DNA of 64,000 bases from CAVQZC01 sp963718315 (GCA_963718315.1 CAVQZC010000006.1:310001-374000), one strand, 5' to 3'. Positions 25,986-34,832 are shown, numbered from the stretch's first letter. The notes: generated from the sequence alone by a model not told the origin. Numbers and translations: made by a program.

Positions 25986-26657
25986 ATGACGTACCCGCTT
26001 GACCGCAAACTCGTCGTCGAGTTCATCGGAATGTTCATCTTCGTGTTCACGGTCGGTATGGTGACCAACAAGGCGGGGGCGGGCGCGCTGGCGCCCCTCG
26101 CCATCGGCTCCGTGCTGATGGTGATGATCTTTGCCGGCGGCCATGTGTCGGGCGGACACTTCAACCCGGCCGTGAGCACCGCGGTCTTCGTTCGAGGGAG
26201 GATGGCCTCGAACGAGTGGGTCGCCTACATGGTCACTCAGGTCATCGCAGCGGTACTGGGCGGCCTCGTCGCCCGTGCCGTCGGCGGCCATGAGGCCTCT
26301 GCTCACGTCGCAAGCGCCGGGAAGATGCTGGTCGTGGAGTTCGTGTTCACGTTTGCCCTGGCGTGGGTGGTGCTGAACGTCGCCACCGCCCGGGGCACCC
26401 TTGGCAACTCCTTCTACGGGTTGGCGATCGGGTTCACGGTGGTCGCGGGTGCGTTCGCCGTCGGCGGCATCTCTGGTGGAGTGTTCAACCCCGCAATCGC
26501 GATTGGCGGCATGGTCACCGGCCTGTTCAAGTGGAGCAACATCTGGGTCTACCTGCTCGCCGAGTTCCTGGGTGCCGCCGCCGCCGCGATCACCTTCCTC
26601 TACGTCCTGCCCGCTGAGAAGTTCGAGGGAGACCTCGAAGCCGCCAGTACGGAGTGA
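25986..26657 (+). CDS. MIP/aquaporin-family channel with altered filter
   Basis: 223-aa six-TM MIP channel. Both NPA boxes are present: HFN60PA in GGHVSGGHFNPAVS and N168PA in GGVFNPAIAIGG. The position after the second NPA, normally Arg in the aromatic/Arg filter, is Ile171, so the pore should be wider or less proton/cation-excluding than classical water channels. The ATG has GGGAGGAG 5 nt upstream. The transported solute cannot be told from sequence; metalloids or small neutral solutes are options. Confidence 0.9.
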   Translation: MTYPLDRKLVVEFIGMFIFVFTVGMVTNKAGAGALAPLAIGSVLMVMIFAGGHVSGGHFNPAVSTAVFVRGRMASNEWVAYMVTQVIAAVLGGLVARAVGGHEASAHVASAGKMLVVEFVFTFALAWVVLNVATARGTLGNSFYGLAIGFTVVAGAFAVGGISGGVFNPAIAIGGMVTGLFKWSNIWVYLLAEFLGAAAAAITFLYVLPAEKFEGDLEAASTE

Positions 26658-26719
26658 GATAGCAGCAGCCGGTCCCGGCCAGCACAAACCACGGCGCCGT
26701 CGCGGCCGTCTCAGCCAGC

Positions 26720-27667
26720 ATGAGACGCGCTGTCATCTGCCTGCTGCTGGCCGCGGCCGGCTGCGGCGGCTCCGGGGCCGGCTCCGCCCCGAGCGGCTCG
26801 GGAGCGAGCTCGCCGCCGAAGCTGGTCAGGATCTCGGTGGCCGGCGATCCGTTCGCCGTCGCCGTGGCGCCCGACGGCGCGGTCTGGACGGCGACGCACG
26901 ACGGCATGCAGGTGCTGCGGGTCGACCCGGCCACGCGCAAGGTCACCGCCAGTACACCGATCCAGGGCAACGGCACCGCGCTGGCATGGGCGGACGGCTC
27001 GATCTGGGCGGTTGGGTGGAAGCGAGCGCTCTACCGGCTGCACGACCCCGGTGGGACGATCGCGCAGACGATCCGGCTGCCGCGCCCCGATCAGATGGCG
27101 GCCGAAGGCCACAACCTGTGGGTGACCAACTGGCAGCGCAACTCGGTCTCGCAGGTCGACGCCGGGAGCGGCAAGCCGCTCGGCGTCATCATCGCGGGCC
27201 GAGCACCCGAGGGCACCGAGCAGGGGGTGGCGGCCGTGGCGGTCGGCGACGGCTCGGTCTGGGTGGTGCGCGGCGACCTGAACAGCGTCTACCGGATCGA
27301 TCCCGGCACCGGCCACGTCCAGGCCACGATCGGCGTCGGCCTGACGCCCGTCTCGGCGGCGTTCGGCGAAGGCTCGCTGTGGGTGACGAACCTGCAGGGC
27401 AACTCCGTGTCGCGCATCAACCCTGCCACCAACCGCGTCACGGCCACGATCACCACTCAGGCCGAGCCGGCGTACTCGGCGGCTGCCGGCGGCGCGCTCT
27501 GGGTGACGAACTTCGACGGCGACAGCCTGACCCGCATCGACCCGGCCACCAACCACACCCGCCAGGTGCGGGTCTGCCTCGGGCCGGCCGGCATCGCGGC
27601 GGCCGGCGACGCGGTGTGGGTCGCCTGCCCGAGCGCCCACCAGCTGGTGCGGCTGACGGCCCGCTGA
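26720..27667 (+). CDS. Beta-propeller lipoprotein (YVTN/streptogramin-lyase-like)
   Basis: 315-aa predicted lipoprotein: short signal with lipobox AAG-C15, a Gly/Ser linker, then about six repeats of a propeller blade. Each blade carries a G-x-LWVTN / SxWVV motif and an RIDPATNxVxATI strand (for example ALWVTNFDGDSLTRIDPAT). Such extracellular seven-bladed-like propellers usually bind ligands or proteins. The fold also resembles virginiamycin B lyase, but the catalytic His pattern is not evident. A Cys pair near the C-terminus (VCLGPAG, VACPSA) may staple the last blade. Confidence 0.82.
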   Translation: MRRAVICLLLAAAGCGGSGAGSAPSGSGASSPPKLVRISVAGDPFAVAVAPDGAVWTATHDGMQVLRVDPATRKVTASTPIQGNGTALAWADGSIWAVGWKRALYRLHDPGGTIAQTIRLPRPDQMAAEGHNLWVTNWQRNSVSQVDAGSGKPLGVIIAGRAPEGTEQGVAAVAVGDGSVWVVRGDLNSVYRIDPGTGHVQATIGVGLTPVSAAFGEGSLWVTNLQGNSVSRINPATNRVTATITTQAEPAYSAAAGGALWVTNFDGDSLTRIDPATNHTRQVRVCLGPAGIAAAGDAVWVACPSAHQLVRLTAR

Positions 27668-27671
27668 GCGG

Positions 27672-27862
27672 CTACGCCGCCTGCTCCGCGCGCCGGCGAG
27701 CCCGATCCTCCCGAAACCAGATCAGCTCGTATGCATGCAGGGCGAGCCAGACGGCCGTCATCAGGACGAGCGCCAGCGAAGTGCGACGAAGCTCCCCAGG
27801 TAATCGAGAACGGCCCCCTGTTCGCTGAGGCGCTGGGACTCGAGGGCGTCGATTGACCGCAA
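27672..27862 (-). pseudogene. Possible split small membrane protein
   Basis: Reading leftwards, SIDALESQRLSEQGAVLDYL then GSFVALR continues after a one-base slip with TSLALVLMTAVWLALHAYEL and a basic tail. The joined ~64-aa sequence would be an N-terminal helix, one TM segment and an Arg-rich end. A TTG start is possible at 27862. The joined product looks protein-like but I do not recognise it, so this is a tentative call in an otherwise empty 230-bp gap next to another frameshifted gene. Confidence 0.25.
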
Positions 27863-27897
27863 TCTGTCCGATTTGCAGCTGGAGCTACGCTGGGGCA

Positions 27898-28862
27898 ATG
27901 AACAGCCTTGACTCCTCCAGCGAAAACGAGAACCTGCTGGACGCCTACTCGCGGACGGTGATCGCGGCCGTCGAGCACGTGTCCCCGTCGGTCGCCAGCC
28001 TGCGGGTCAGGCTGGGCGGCAGGTCGCGCGGGCGCGTTGCCGGCGGCGCAGCAGTGGCGATCACCGAGAACCGGCTGGTCACCAATGCCCACGTCGTCCC
28101 CGCGTCGACGCGCGATGGCTGGGCGTCGTTTCCGGACGGCCGCGAACTCCGGTTCACGGTGATCGGCCGGGACGCGTTCAGCGACCTGGCGGTGATCGCC
28201 GTCGACGCATCCGACCTGCCGCCGGCCCGGCTGGGCGACGCCTCGACGCTGCGTGTCGGCCAGCTCGTGGTCGCGATCGGCAACCCGCACGGCTTTGCCG
28301 GCTCCGTCACGACCGGGGTCGTCTCGGCGCTCGGCCGGTCGCTGCCGGCCAGGTCCGGCGGCACCCTGCGGATGATCGACAACGTGATCCAGACCGATGC
28401 GACCCTGAACCCCGGGAACTCGGGTGGGGCGCTGGCGACCGCCGACGGCCGCGTGGTCGGGATCAACACGGCCCTGGCCGGGATGGGCCTCGGACTCGCC
28501 GTGCCGATCAACGACCACACCCGCAGCCTGATCTCGAGTTGATGACCGAGGGCCGCGTCCGCCGCGCATACCTGGGGGTTGCGGCCGCACCGCGGCCGCT
28601 GCCGCCTCGCGCGGCCAACGATCTTGGCCGTTCGGGCGGCCTCGAGGTGATCGACATCACGCCCGGCAGCCCTGCCGAGCGGGCCGGGCTTCGCGCCGAG
28701 GACATCGTCGTTGCGATCAACGGCGCCCCGGTTGAACGCGTCGAGGAGCTGCAGCGCCTGCTGTCGTCGGAGGTCATCGACCAGCTCCAGAAGCTGACCG
28801 TGCTCCGGGCCGGGGACCGGGTCGAGCTGGAGGTGCGCCCGATCGAGCTCGCGGCAGCCTAG
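27898..28862 (+). pseudogene. HtrA/DegP-type serine protease with PDZ, frameshifted
   Basis: Trypsin-like S1C protease. The protease domain (27898-28541) shows the catalytic His in VTNAHVV, Asp in DAFSDLAVIAV and Ser in LNPGNSGGAL. The PDZ domain (28541-28862) has RRAYLGVAAAP and GSPAERAGLRAEDIVVAINGAPV. The two are in different frames: a stop appears at LISS where one missing base near 28540 (AGT-TGATG) would give SSLMTEGRV and read through. No signal peptide or TM is present, so this would be a cytoplasmic HtrA-like form. Either a real truncation that separates protease from PDZ or a sequencing deletion. Confidence 0.85.
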
Positions 28863-29548
28863 GTCGAGTCGCCGTCGGACCGGTGGTGCTCCGGGGCAAC
28901 CAGGTCGCCGTACTCCGGGTGCGCCTTGATGTAGGCGGCGATGAAGGGGCACAAGGGCACCACGGCGAGTCCCCGGCGGCGCGCATCGTCCAGGGCACCC
29001 GCCGCCAGGCGGCCGCCGAAGCCGCGGCCCTGGCAGGCGGGGCTGACCTCGGTGTGGGTGAGTGCGATCCGGTTCTGGCGCCGGCGGTAGGCAAGCAGGC
29101 CGATCCGGCGCCCGTCGAGGAGGAGCTCGTACCGGTGCTGGTCCGGCACGTCGATGACCTTCGCGTCATCCGGGGGCGCCTGTGGATCCACCAACTCCAG
29201 GTCGCCGGTGCCTCTGAAGTACTCGAGCAGCTGTCCGGTCGCGTCGGATTCACGCGCGTCCCGGTGATCGGCGTAGCGCTGCCGGTGGGCAGCTGCGAAC
29301 CGACCCGGGGCGCGCTGCTGCAGATGGGCGAAGATCTCGCGCGTGCCGCGGTAGATCTGCCCGTCCTCGGCCTGCAGCACCGGGATCTGATCGGTGCCGG
29401 CCACCTCACGCAGGTGGGCCCGCTGCTCGGGCCACGGCTCGACCTGCCGCACGATCGCGTCGATGCCGAGTTCGGTCAGCACCTCGCGGACAGCCGAGGA
29501 GAAGGGGCACCATTCTGCCTGGTAGAGCGTGACGAGGGGATCAGACAT
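28859..29548 (-). CDS. Glutaredoxin-like / GNAT acetyltransferase fusion
   Basis: 229-aa two-domain protein. The N-terminal glutaredoxin-type thioredoxin fold (about 4-80) has LYQAEWC14PFS as a monothiol-type active site and GTDQIPVLQAEDGQIYRG as the cis-Pro/glutathione-binding segment. The C-terminal GNAT domain (about 125-225) is of the Acetyltransf_CG (YjdJ) type: acetyl-CoA loop QGRGFGGRLAAGALDDAR and the family hallmark PLCPFIAAYIKAHPEY. The fusion suggests redox- or glutathione-linked acetylation, though no substrate is known. Length is the sum of both domains with a ~40-aa linker. Confidence 0.88.
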   Translation of the reverse strand: MSDPLVTLYQAEWCPFSSAVREVLTELGIDAIVRQVEPWPEQRAHLREVAGTDQIPVLQAEDGQIYRGTREIFAHLQQRAPGRFAAAHRQRYADHRDARESDATGQLLEYFRGTGDLELVDPQAPPDDAKVIDVPDQHRYELLLDGRRIGLLAYRRRQNRIALTHTEVSPACQGRGFGGRLAAGALDDARRRGLAVVPLCPFIAAYIKAHPEYGDLVAPEHHRSDGDST

Positions 29549-29564
29549 CGGTTGGGGCGCCGCC

Positions 29565-29588
29565 GGCGGGGGGCGCCTGGCGCCCGCC
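29565..29588. terminator. Hairpin terminator
   Basis: GGGCGCC and GGCGCCC arms with a 2-nt loop (within 29565-29588) make a very stable stem between the calcium-binding-like fragment and the glutaredoxin-GNAT gene. Confidence 0.4.
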
Positions 29589-29630
29589 GACAGTAACGGG
29601 TTTGTAGCTGACTCCGTCCGCTCGCCGCTG

Positions 29631-30000
29631 CTACTCGCCGGCCCCGAGGTCGACGATCGGGTTCAGCAACCCGATCACGCCGGAGTCGACGGTGACGCTG
29701 TCGTCCCTGTCGAGCGTGTTCAGCAACAGCGTGTCGTTGGCGGGCTCACTGCCGGAGATCTGGACGTGGGGCTGGAGGCCCGCAACGGAGACCTGCGAGC
29801 CGAAGCTCGTCACGTGCACGCGGTCGGGCCCGTTGGTGCCGTTGACGATCACCGAGTCGGCCGCGCCGTCGCCGGTGCCGTCGAACCCGGCCAGGTCGGC
29901 CCCGACCGAGGTCACGTCTGTGCCGGTCAGGTCGTTGACGGTCAGCGTGTCGGCGCTGCCCAGCGGGTCCGCCGGGATACCGATCCCGGTCAGCCGCCGC
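29631..30000 (-). pseudogene. C-terminal fragment of hemolysin-type beta-repeat protein
   Basis: Only the last ~120 residues of a larger extracellular repeat protein are seen: ADTLTVNDLTGTDVTSVGAD, DGAADSVIVNGTNGPDRVHV and NDTLLLNTLDRDDSVTVDSG. The D-x-V-x-VNGTxGxD strands are typical of calcium-binding/hemolysin-like or parallel-beta exoproteins. Upstream of about 30000 the frame becomes Arg-rich and unlike a protein domain, with no start, signal peptide or promoter, so this is a broken remnant. The break point may mark a recombination junction. Confidence 0.55.
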
Positions 30001-30161
30001 GAGTATTGGGGTTCAGTACGGAGACGGCGGCGCGATCGGATTGCTCGTGCTCGCTCCACCGATGGCTCCGGTCACGCCCGGGTTTGCCGACAGAGCCGCA
30101 CAGGGTAGGGGTATTGCACGTTTGGGCAGCTGGCCACCGGACCATCCTCGCTGGAGCACGC

Positions 30162-30521
30162 TTGCAGACCCTCTTCCATCGCTTCGCACAACGCATCTCC
30201 GTGGCAGTGGGGTCGCCGTGGGCGTTCGCCCTGGCGTTCTCGGCGATCGTGGTGTGGGGTGTCACCGGCCCGCTGCTCGGCTTCTCGACCACGTGGCAGC
30301 TGGTGATCAACACCGGCACCACGATCGTGACGTTCCTGATCGTGTTCCTGATCCAGAACACGCAGAACCGGGAGTCGCAGGCGGTTCAGCTGAAGCTGGA
30401 CGCCCTGATCCTGGCCTCCAGCGCCAGCAATCGGGCGCTCGACGTCGAGGACGTCTCCGACGATCAGGCCGCTGCCATGCTGAAACAGTTCCAGGACCTC
30501 GCCGCTCGGCTCTCCGCCTGA
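30162..30521 (+). CDS. Low-affinity iron permease family protein
   Basis: 119-aa membrane protein of the low-affinity iron permease family (pfam04120). TTG start chosen because GGAG lies 7 nt upstream and the family's FHRFAQRISVAVGSPWAFALA motif follows at once. Two TM helices are visible: SPWAFALAFSAIVVWGVTGP and NTGTTIVTFLIVFLIQNTQNRE, the latter ending in the conserved IQNTQNRE. A C-terminal amphipathic helix binds the surface. Named after a yeast Fe transporter; iron transport by bacterial members is not proven. Confidence 0.85.
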   Translation: MQTLFHRFAQRISVAVGSPWAFALAFSAIVVWGVTGPLLGFSTTWQLVINTGTTIVTFLIVFLIQNTQNRESQAVQLKLDALILASSASNRALDVEDVSDDQAAAMLKQFQDLAARLSA

Positions 30522-30656
30522 CCGGTCCGCCGGCGACGGCGGCCGAGTCGCTCAGCACCTGGACGCGTGCGTTCAGTCATTCGACCCATGCGATCGAGCG
30601 CGTTGGTGTGTATCGTCGGGGTGGTACGCCGGTCCCACCCCGAAAGGAGCCCTCCG

Positions 30657-31262
30657 TTGTCCTTCGTGTCGCGCGGATTCCACGGTCGGCGCGAGCGTCA
30701 GTTCGACCCCTCGCGGATCCCGCCGGGGCAGTACGCGACGAACGAGTTCCCGGTGCTCTCCGCAGGCCCGACCCCGCACACGCCGCTGGAGTCCTGGACG
30801 TTCGGGGTCGACGGCGAGGTCGACGATCCCAAGCAGTGGAGCTGGGACGAGTTCCTGGCGCTCCCGTCCGAGCGGATCACGGTGGACATCCACTGCGTGA
30901 CCAAGTGGTCGAAGCTCGACACGCACTGGCGCGGGGTCTCACTCGACACGCTGCTGGCAGGCGTCGAGACCGAGGCTGGGTACGTGCTGGCGACCAGCGA
31001 CGGCGGGTACACCACAAACCTCCCGCTCGAGGACCTGATGGGCGGCAAGGCGTGGATCGCGTTCGAGTACGACGACGAGGCGCTCGATCCCGAGCATGGC
31101 GGGCCGGCGCGGCTGCTGGTGCCTCACCTCTACTTCTGGAAGAGCGCCAAGTGGGTTCGCCGGCTGACCCTGCGCCTCGATGACGAGCCAGGCTTCTGGG
31201 AGTCCTACGGCTATCACAACTACGGAGATCCATGGCTGGAACAGCGGTACGCGGGCGACTGA
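30657..31262 (+). CDS. Sulfite-oxidase-like molybdopterin oxidoreductase
   Basis: 201-aa molybdoenzyme of the YuiH-like group. The TTG start (LSFVSRGFHGRR) has AAAGGAG 8 nt upstream. The molybdenum-ligand Cys is C80 in VDIHC80VTKWSK, followed by W94-RGVSL and the WKSAKWVRRLTL motif near the end, all typical of soluble single-domain members. There is no signal peptide, so it acts in the cytoplasm. The next gene, a flavin reductase, starts 31 nt inside its 3' end, so they likely form an electron-transfer pair. Substrate unknown. Confidence 0.9.
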   Translation: MSFVSRGFHGRRERQFDPSRIPPGQYATNEFPVLSAGPTPHTPLESWTFGVDGEVDDPKQWSWDEFLALPSERITVDIHCVTKWSKLDTHWRGVSLDTLLAGVETEAGYVLATSDGGYTTNLPLEDLMGGKAWIAFEYDDEALDPEHGGPARLLVPHLYFWKSAKWVRRLTLRLDDEPGFWESYGYHNYGDPWLEQRYAGD

Positions 31263-31981
31263 ACTGGCAGCTGGGGACGGTCGTCGAGCTGGTCGACGAG
31301 ACGGCGCATGCCCGGAGCATCGCGCTCGACCTGCCCGACTGGCCGGGACACCTCGCGGGCCAGCACGTCGACGTCCGTCTGACAGCCGAAGACGGCTACC
31401 AGGCGCAGCGGAGCTACTCGATCGCATCGGCTCCGGGCGACGACCACCTGGTTCTGACGATCGAGCGGATCGACGACGGGGAGGTCTCGCCCTACCTCGC
31501 CGATGAGCTCCGCGCCGGCGACCAGGTGGAGCTCCGCGGGCCGATCGGCGGCTACTTCGTCTGGAGGCCTACCGGCGACACCCCGGTGCAGATGTTCGCC
31601 GGCGGATCCGGCGTCGTGCCGTTCCGGGCGATGCTCCGCGACCGCGCCTCGGCCAGGAGCACGGCGCCCTTCCGGCTGCTCTACTCGGCCCGCAGCCTCG
31701 ACGACGTCCTCTACCACGACGAGCTGGCCCGCTGCGCGGAGTCCGACGGCGTCGACGTCCGCTACACGTTGACCCGGGAGTGGCCGGAGCAGTGGGATGG
31801 CTACCAGGGCCGGATCGACCGGGCGTTGATCGCGGAGGTTGCGTGGCCGGTCGAGGATCGGCCGCAGGTGTTCGTGTGCGGTCCCAACGGGTTCGTCGAG
31901 GCCGTCGGCCAGGCGATGGTCGAGCTCGGGCACGACCAGGGCCGGATCAAGACCGAGAGGTTCGGGCCGAGCGGTGGCTGA
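31232..31981 (+). CDS. FAD/NAD(P)H ferredoxin-reductase-type reductase
   Basis: 249-aa FNR-family reductase. The FAD-binding motif is R60-S-Y-S (QRSYSIAS), then GEVSPYLADELRAGDQVELRGPIGGYFVW. The NAD(P) part has MFAGGSGVVPFRAML (121-135), LYSARS and the terminal VFVCGPNGFVEAV. No 2Fe-2S domain is attached, so it probably hands electrons directly to the molybdoenzyme encoded upstream, whose gene it overlaps by 31 nt. The three-gene set molybdoenzyme-reductase-DUF6510 recurs in actinobacteria as I recall. Confidence 0.9.
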   Translation: MAGTAVRGRLNWQLGTVVELVDETAHARSIALDLPDWPGHLAGQHVDVRLTAEDGYQAQRSYSIASAPGDDHLVLTIERIDDGEVSPYLADELRAGDQVELRGPIGGYFVWRPTGDTPVQMFAGGSGVVPFRAMLRDRASARSTAPFRLLYSARSLDDVLYHDELARCAESDGVDVRYTLTREWPEQWDGYQGRIDRALIAEVAWPVEDRPQVFVCGPNGFVEAVGQAMVELGHDQGRIKTERFGPSGG

Positions 31982-31982
31982 C

Positions 31983-32234
31983 ATGTCCAGGACCGCACTG
32001 GACGGCAACGCGGCGGCAGGAATCCTGTTCGAAGCGTTCGGCCGGGAGATGACCACGGTCGTCGCGACCTGCCGGTCGTGCGGGCAGACGGCGCCGCTCG
32101 CCGAGACGGTGGCGTACGTCCAGACTCCGGGCACTGTTCTTCGTTGCCGTCAGTGCAGTGGGGTGCTGCTCGTCGTCGTGCAGCAGCGCGCGGAGACCCG
32201 CGTATTTGACAGAGGCGTTACCTTGCATCTGTGA
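31983..32234 (+). CDS. DUF6510 zinc-ribbon-like protein
   Basis: 83-aa protein whose ATG lies 1 nt after the reductase stop. It has two CxxC pairs, C-R-S-C in TCRSCGQTAPL and C-R-Q-C in RCRQCSGVL, separated by ~30 residues. These would bind one zinc or an iron-sulfur centre. N-terminal LDGNAAAGILFEAFGREMT and the ribbon are the DUF6510 signature. Probably an accessory or electron-carrier subunit for the molybdoenzyme/reductase pair; this is inferred from operon structure. Confidence 0.85.
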   Translation: MSRTALDGNAAAGILFEAFGREMTTVVATCRSCGQTAPLAETVAYVQTPGTVLRCRQCSGVLLVVVQQRAETRVFDRGVTLHL

Positions 32235-32252
32235 ACATCTTTTCGGAGTCCA

Positions 32253-33848
32253 ATGGCAGCCCCCGCTAGCGCAGCCCTGTCCTCATCCCAGCTCGACCAG
32301 CTGGCCGCGCTCGGTGAGGTGCGCTCGGCAGCGGTCGGAGACATTCTGTTCCGGGTGGGGGATGCGACCTACCCGTTCATCGCCATCCTCGACGGCGAGG
32401 TTACGATCCTGGACGGAGCCGACCAGGAGATCATCCGCCACGGCAAGGCGGGCTTCCTGGGCGAGATGAACCTGCTGTCAGGGCAGAGCGTGTTCCTGAC
32501 CGCGGTCGTCACGCAGCCGCTGCGCTACATCGCCGTCGAGCGCGATGCGCTGCGCGCGCTGCTGTTCGAGGACAGCTCGCTGGCCGACGTCCTGCTGTCG
32601 ACGTTCGTCAGGCGGCGGGATGCGCTGCAGGAGGTTCCGGGCATCGGCATCGAGGTCGTCGGCCCCCGCACCTCGGCGGCGACCCTGCAGGTCGTCAACT
32701 ACGCGCGCGCCAACCACCTGCCCTTCACCTGGCGGGATCCGGGGGACGACGAGGTCGCGGCCGGGCTGGTCGCAGGACTCGACGCCGCCAGCCTTCCGCT
32801 GGTGCGGCTTCCGGGCGGGGTGGAGCTGCGTGGCCCGTCGACCGGCCAGGTGTCGCGCGCGCTGGGGATCGGCCGCGAGCTCGCGCCGCGTGAGGAGGTC
32901 GATCTGCTGGTGGTCGGAGGCGGCCCCGCCGGACTGGCGGCAGCGGTCTACGGAGCGTCGGAGGGACTCGAGACGCTGGTCGTCGAGAGCACGGCGCTGG
33001 GTGGCCAGGCCGGCTCCTCGCGCCGGATCGAGAACTACCTCGGGTTTCCGGCCGGTATCACCGGGATCGAGCTGACCAGCCGGGCGGTCACCCAGGCGCG
33101 CAAGTTCAACGCCCGCACTGCGACCCCCTACCGCGTCGCCTCGCTCGATGCGACGAACGGAAGCTACGTCGCCCACCTCGAGGAGGGGACCGACATCGTC
33201 GCTCCCACCGTCCTGTTGGCGACCGGTGCCCAGTACCGCCGGCTGCCGGTGGACGCGCTGTCCGACTACGAGGGGATCAGCGTGTTCTACGCAGCGGGCC
33301 CGCCCGAGGCCCAGCTCTGCGGCGCGTCGCGCGTCGGGGTTGTCGGCGGAGGCAACTCAGCCGGGCAGGCCGCTGTCTGGCTCGCCCGCGGCGGCGCGCT
33401 GGTGACACTGTTCCACCGGCGGGCCGATCTCCGCGAGACGATGTCGGCCTACCTCATCCACGACCTCGAGCGCTACGGCGTCAACATTCGCGACCGCAGC
33501 GAGATCGCCGTGCTGCACGGCCAGGACGGGAGACTGGATGCCGTCACCCTCAAGGACGGCGACCGCGTCCCGGTGTCGTTCCTCTTCCTGTTCCTGGGAG
33601 CGTTGCCGTGCACCGGCTGGCTGGGCGACGCGGTGGCCCGCGACGATCACGGGTTCGTCGTCACCGGTCCCGAGGCCGGTGCGGAGTTCCTGCTCGAGAC
33701 GAGCTTGCCCGGCGTGCTTGCCGCGGGTGATGTCCGTTCCGGCTCGACCAAGCGCTGCGCGGCCGCCATCGGCGAGGGAGCGATGGCCATCCAGATCGTT
33801 CACGAGCGAATCGCCGCGCGAGCCGCGCAGACCGCCGCGCGATCCTGA
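32253..33848 (+). CDS. cNMP-binding domain / Trx-like / thioredoxin-reductase fusion
   Basis: 531-aa three-part flavoprotein. Residues 1-130 form a cyclic-nucleotide-binding/Crp-like jelly-roll (PFIAILDGEVTIL, GKAGFLGEMNLLSGQ). Residues 131-205 look like a thioredoxin/glutaredoxin fold without Cys. Residues 215-531 are a thioredoxin-reductase-like module with VVGGGPAGLAAAVY (221-233), ENYLGFPAGI, VVGGGNSAGQAAVWLA and the FAD motif VLAAGDVRSGSTKR. The redox CxxC of true thioredoxin reductases is missing (the NADP domain shows no CAxC). It may couple cNMP or ligand sensing to NAD(P)H oxidation. A paralogue lies at 50460. Confidence 0.9.
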   Translation: MAAPASAALSSSQLDQLAALGEVRSAAVGDILFRVGDATYPFIAILDGEVTILDGADQEIIRHGKAGFLGEMNLLSGQSVFLTAVVTQPLRYIAVERDALRALLFEDSSLADVLLSTFVRRRDALQEVPGIGIEVVGPRTSAATLQVVNYARANHLPFTWRDPGDDEVAAGLVAGLDAASLPLVRLPGGVELRGPSTGQVSRALGIGRELAPREEVDLLVVGGGPAGLAAAVYGASEGLETLVVESTALGGQAGSSRRIENYLGFPAGITGIELTSRAVTQARKFNARTATPYRVASLDATNGSYVAHLEEGTDIVAPTVLLATGAQYRRLPVDALSDYEGISVFYAAGPPEAQLCGASRVGVVGGGNSAGQAAVWLARGGALVTLFHRRADLRETMSAYLIHDLERYGVNIRDRSEIAVLHGQDGRLDAVTLKDGDRVPVSFLFLFLGALPCTGWLGDAVARDDHGFVVTGPEAGAEFLLETSLPGVLAAGDVRSGSTKRCAAAIGEGAMAIQIVHERIAARAAQTAARS

Positions 33849-33869
33849 CCGCACGGGAGGCCTGATCGG

Positions 33870-34821
33870 GTGACGAGCGTGATGCGGGAAACGATCATGA
33901 CCCAGCCGGCAGAGCTGCGGCGGATGCTGGGCGATACGTCGGGAGTCTCGGATGCGGCGGGGCGGCTGCGCGGCAGGCCGGTGACTGCTGGTCGGCACCG
34001 GCACGAGCTGGCACGCGGCCAACATCGGCGCCTGGTTCCTGACCGCCGCCGGCGTCGAGGCCGTGGCTGTCCAGGCGATGGACGCCGAGCTGTACGGGCC
34101 GCATGCAACGAAGGACGACGGGCTGATCCTGCTCAGCCATCGGGGCACCAAGCAGTTCACGTCGCAGGTGCTCGACGACGCACGCAGTGCGGGCGGCGCA
34201 GTGGTCGTGATCTCCGGGCGTGGGTCACCGGGGGCGGACCTCGAGACGGTCGACCAGGAACGGTCGTCTGCGTTCACGGCGAGCCACACCGGCGCCATGC
34301 TCCGGCTGGCGCAGATCGCCGTCGAGCTCGGGGCCGATCTGGGACCGCTGGATGCCGTTCCCGAGGCGGTCGCAGAGGTGGTCGAAGGGCCGCCGGTGGG
34401 GGTCGAGCCGCCGCCCCGGTCGCTCGAGTTCATCGGGGCCGGGCCCAACCAGTGGACGGCGGCGGAGGGAGCGCTGAAGGTGCGCGAGACCGCGTACGTC
34501 GCCGCCTCCGGCATGAGCGTCGAGCAGTACCTGCACGGGCCGTTCGTCGCCAGCGGGCCGTCCGACGCGCTCGTCTGCCTCGACGGCGGCGGCCCTGGCG
34601 CGGAGCGGCTGCAGGCCGTGGCGCGCGGGGCCGAGTCGTGCGGCGTCGCCGTGAGGGTGATCGGCGCCCAGGCCCCGAGCGAACTGCTGTCGGTGTTCCC
34701 CCTGACAGCCGTGGTGCAGATGATCGCTCTCGAGAGCGCCGAGACGCTGGGCACCAACCCCGACAGCTTCGGCCGCGATCTGCCCTCCCGGGCCCACGCC
34801 CTGGACGGAATCTCGCTCTAG
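33870..34821 (+). pseudogene. SIS-domain sugar-phosphate isomerase, frameshifted
   Basis: GlmS-isomerase-like protein of two SIS domains. The N-terminal MRETIMTQPAELRRML (33870/33882 start) is in one frame. From about 33987 LVGTGTSWHAANIGAWFL continues in the next, through FIGAGPNQWTAAEGALKVRETAY and VEQYLHGPFV to 34821. One extra base between 33984 and 33987 explains the split. The AEGALK-RETAY...E-x-HGP block is the conserved catalytic region of glucosamine-6-phosphate isomerase-type domains. The glutaminase domain is absent, so it would act as a deaminase/isomerase on amino-sugar phosphate. Confidence 0.85.
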
Positions 34822-34832
34822 TCGGAGCACTT

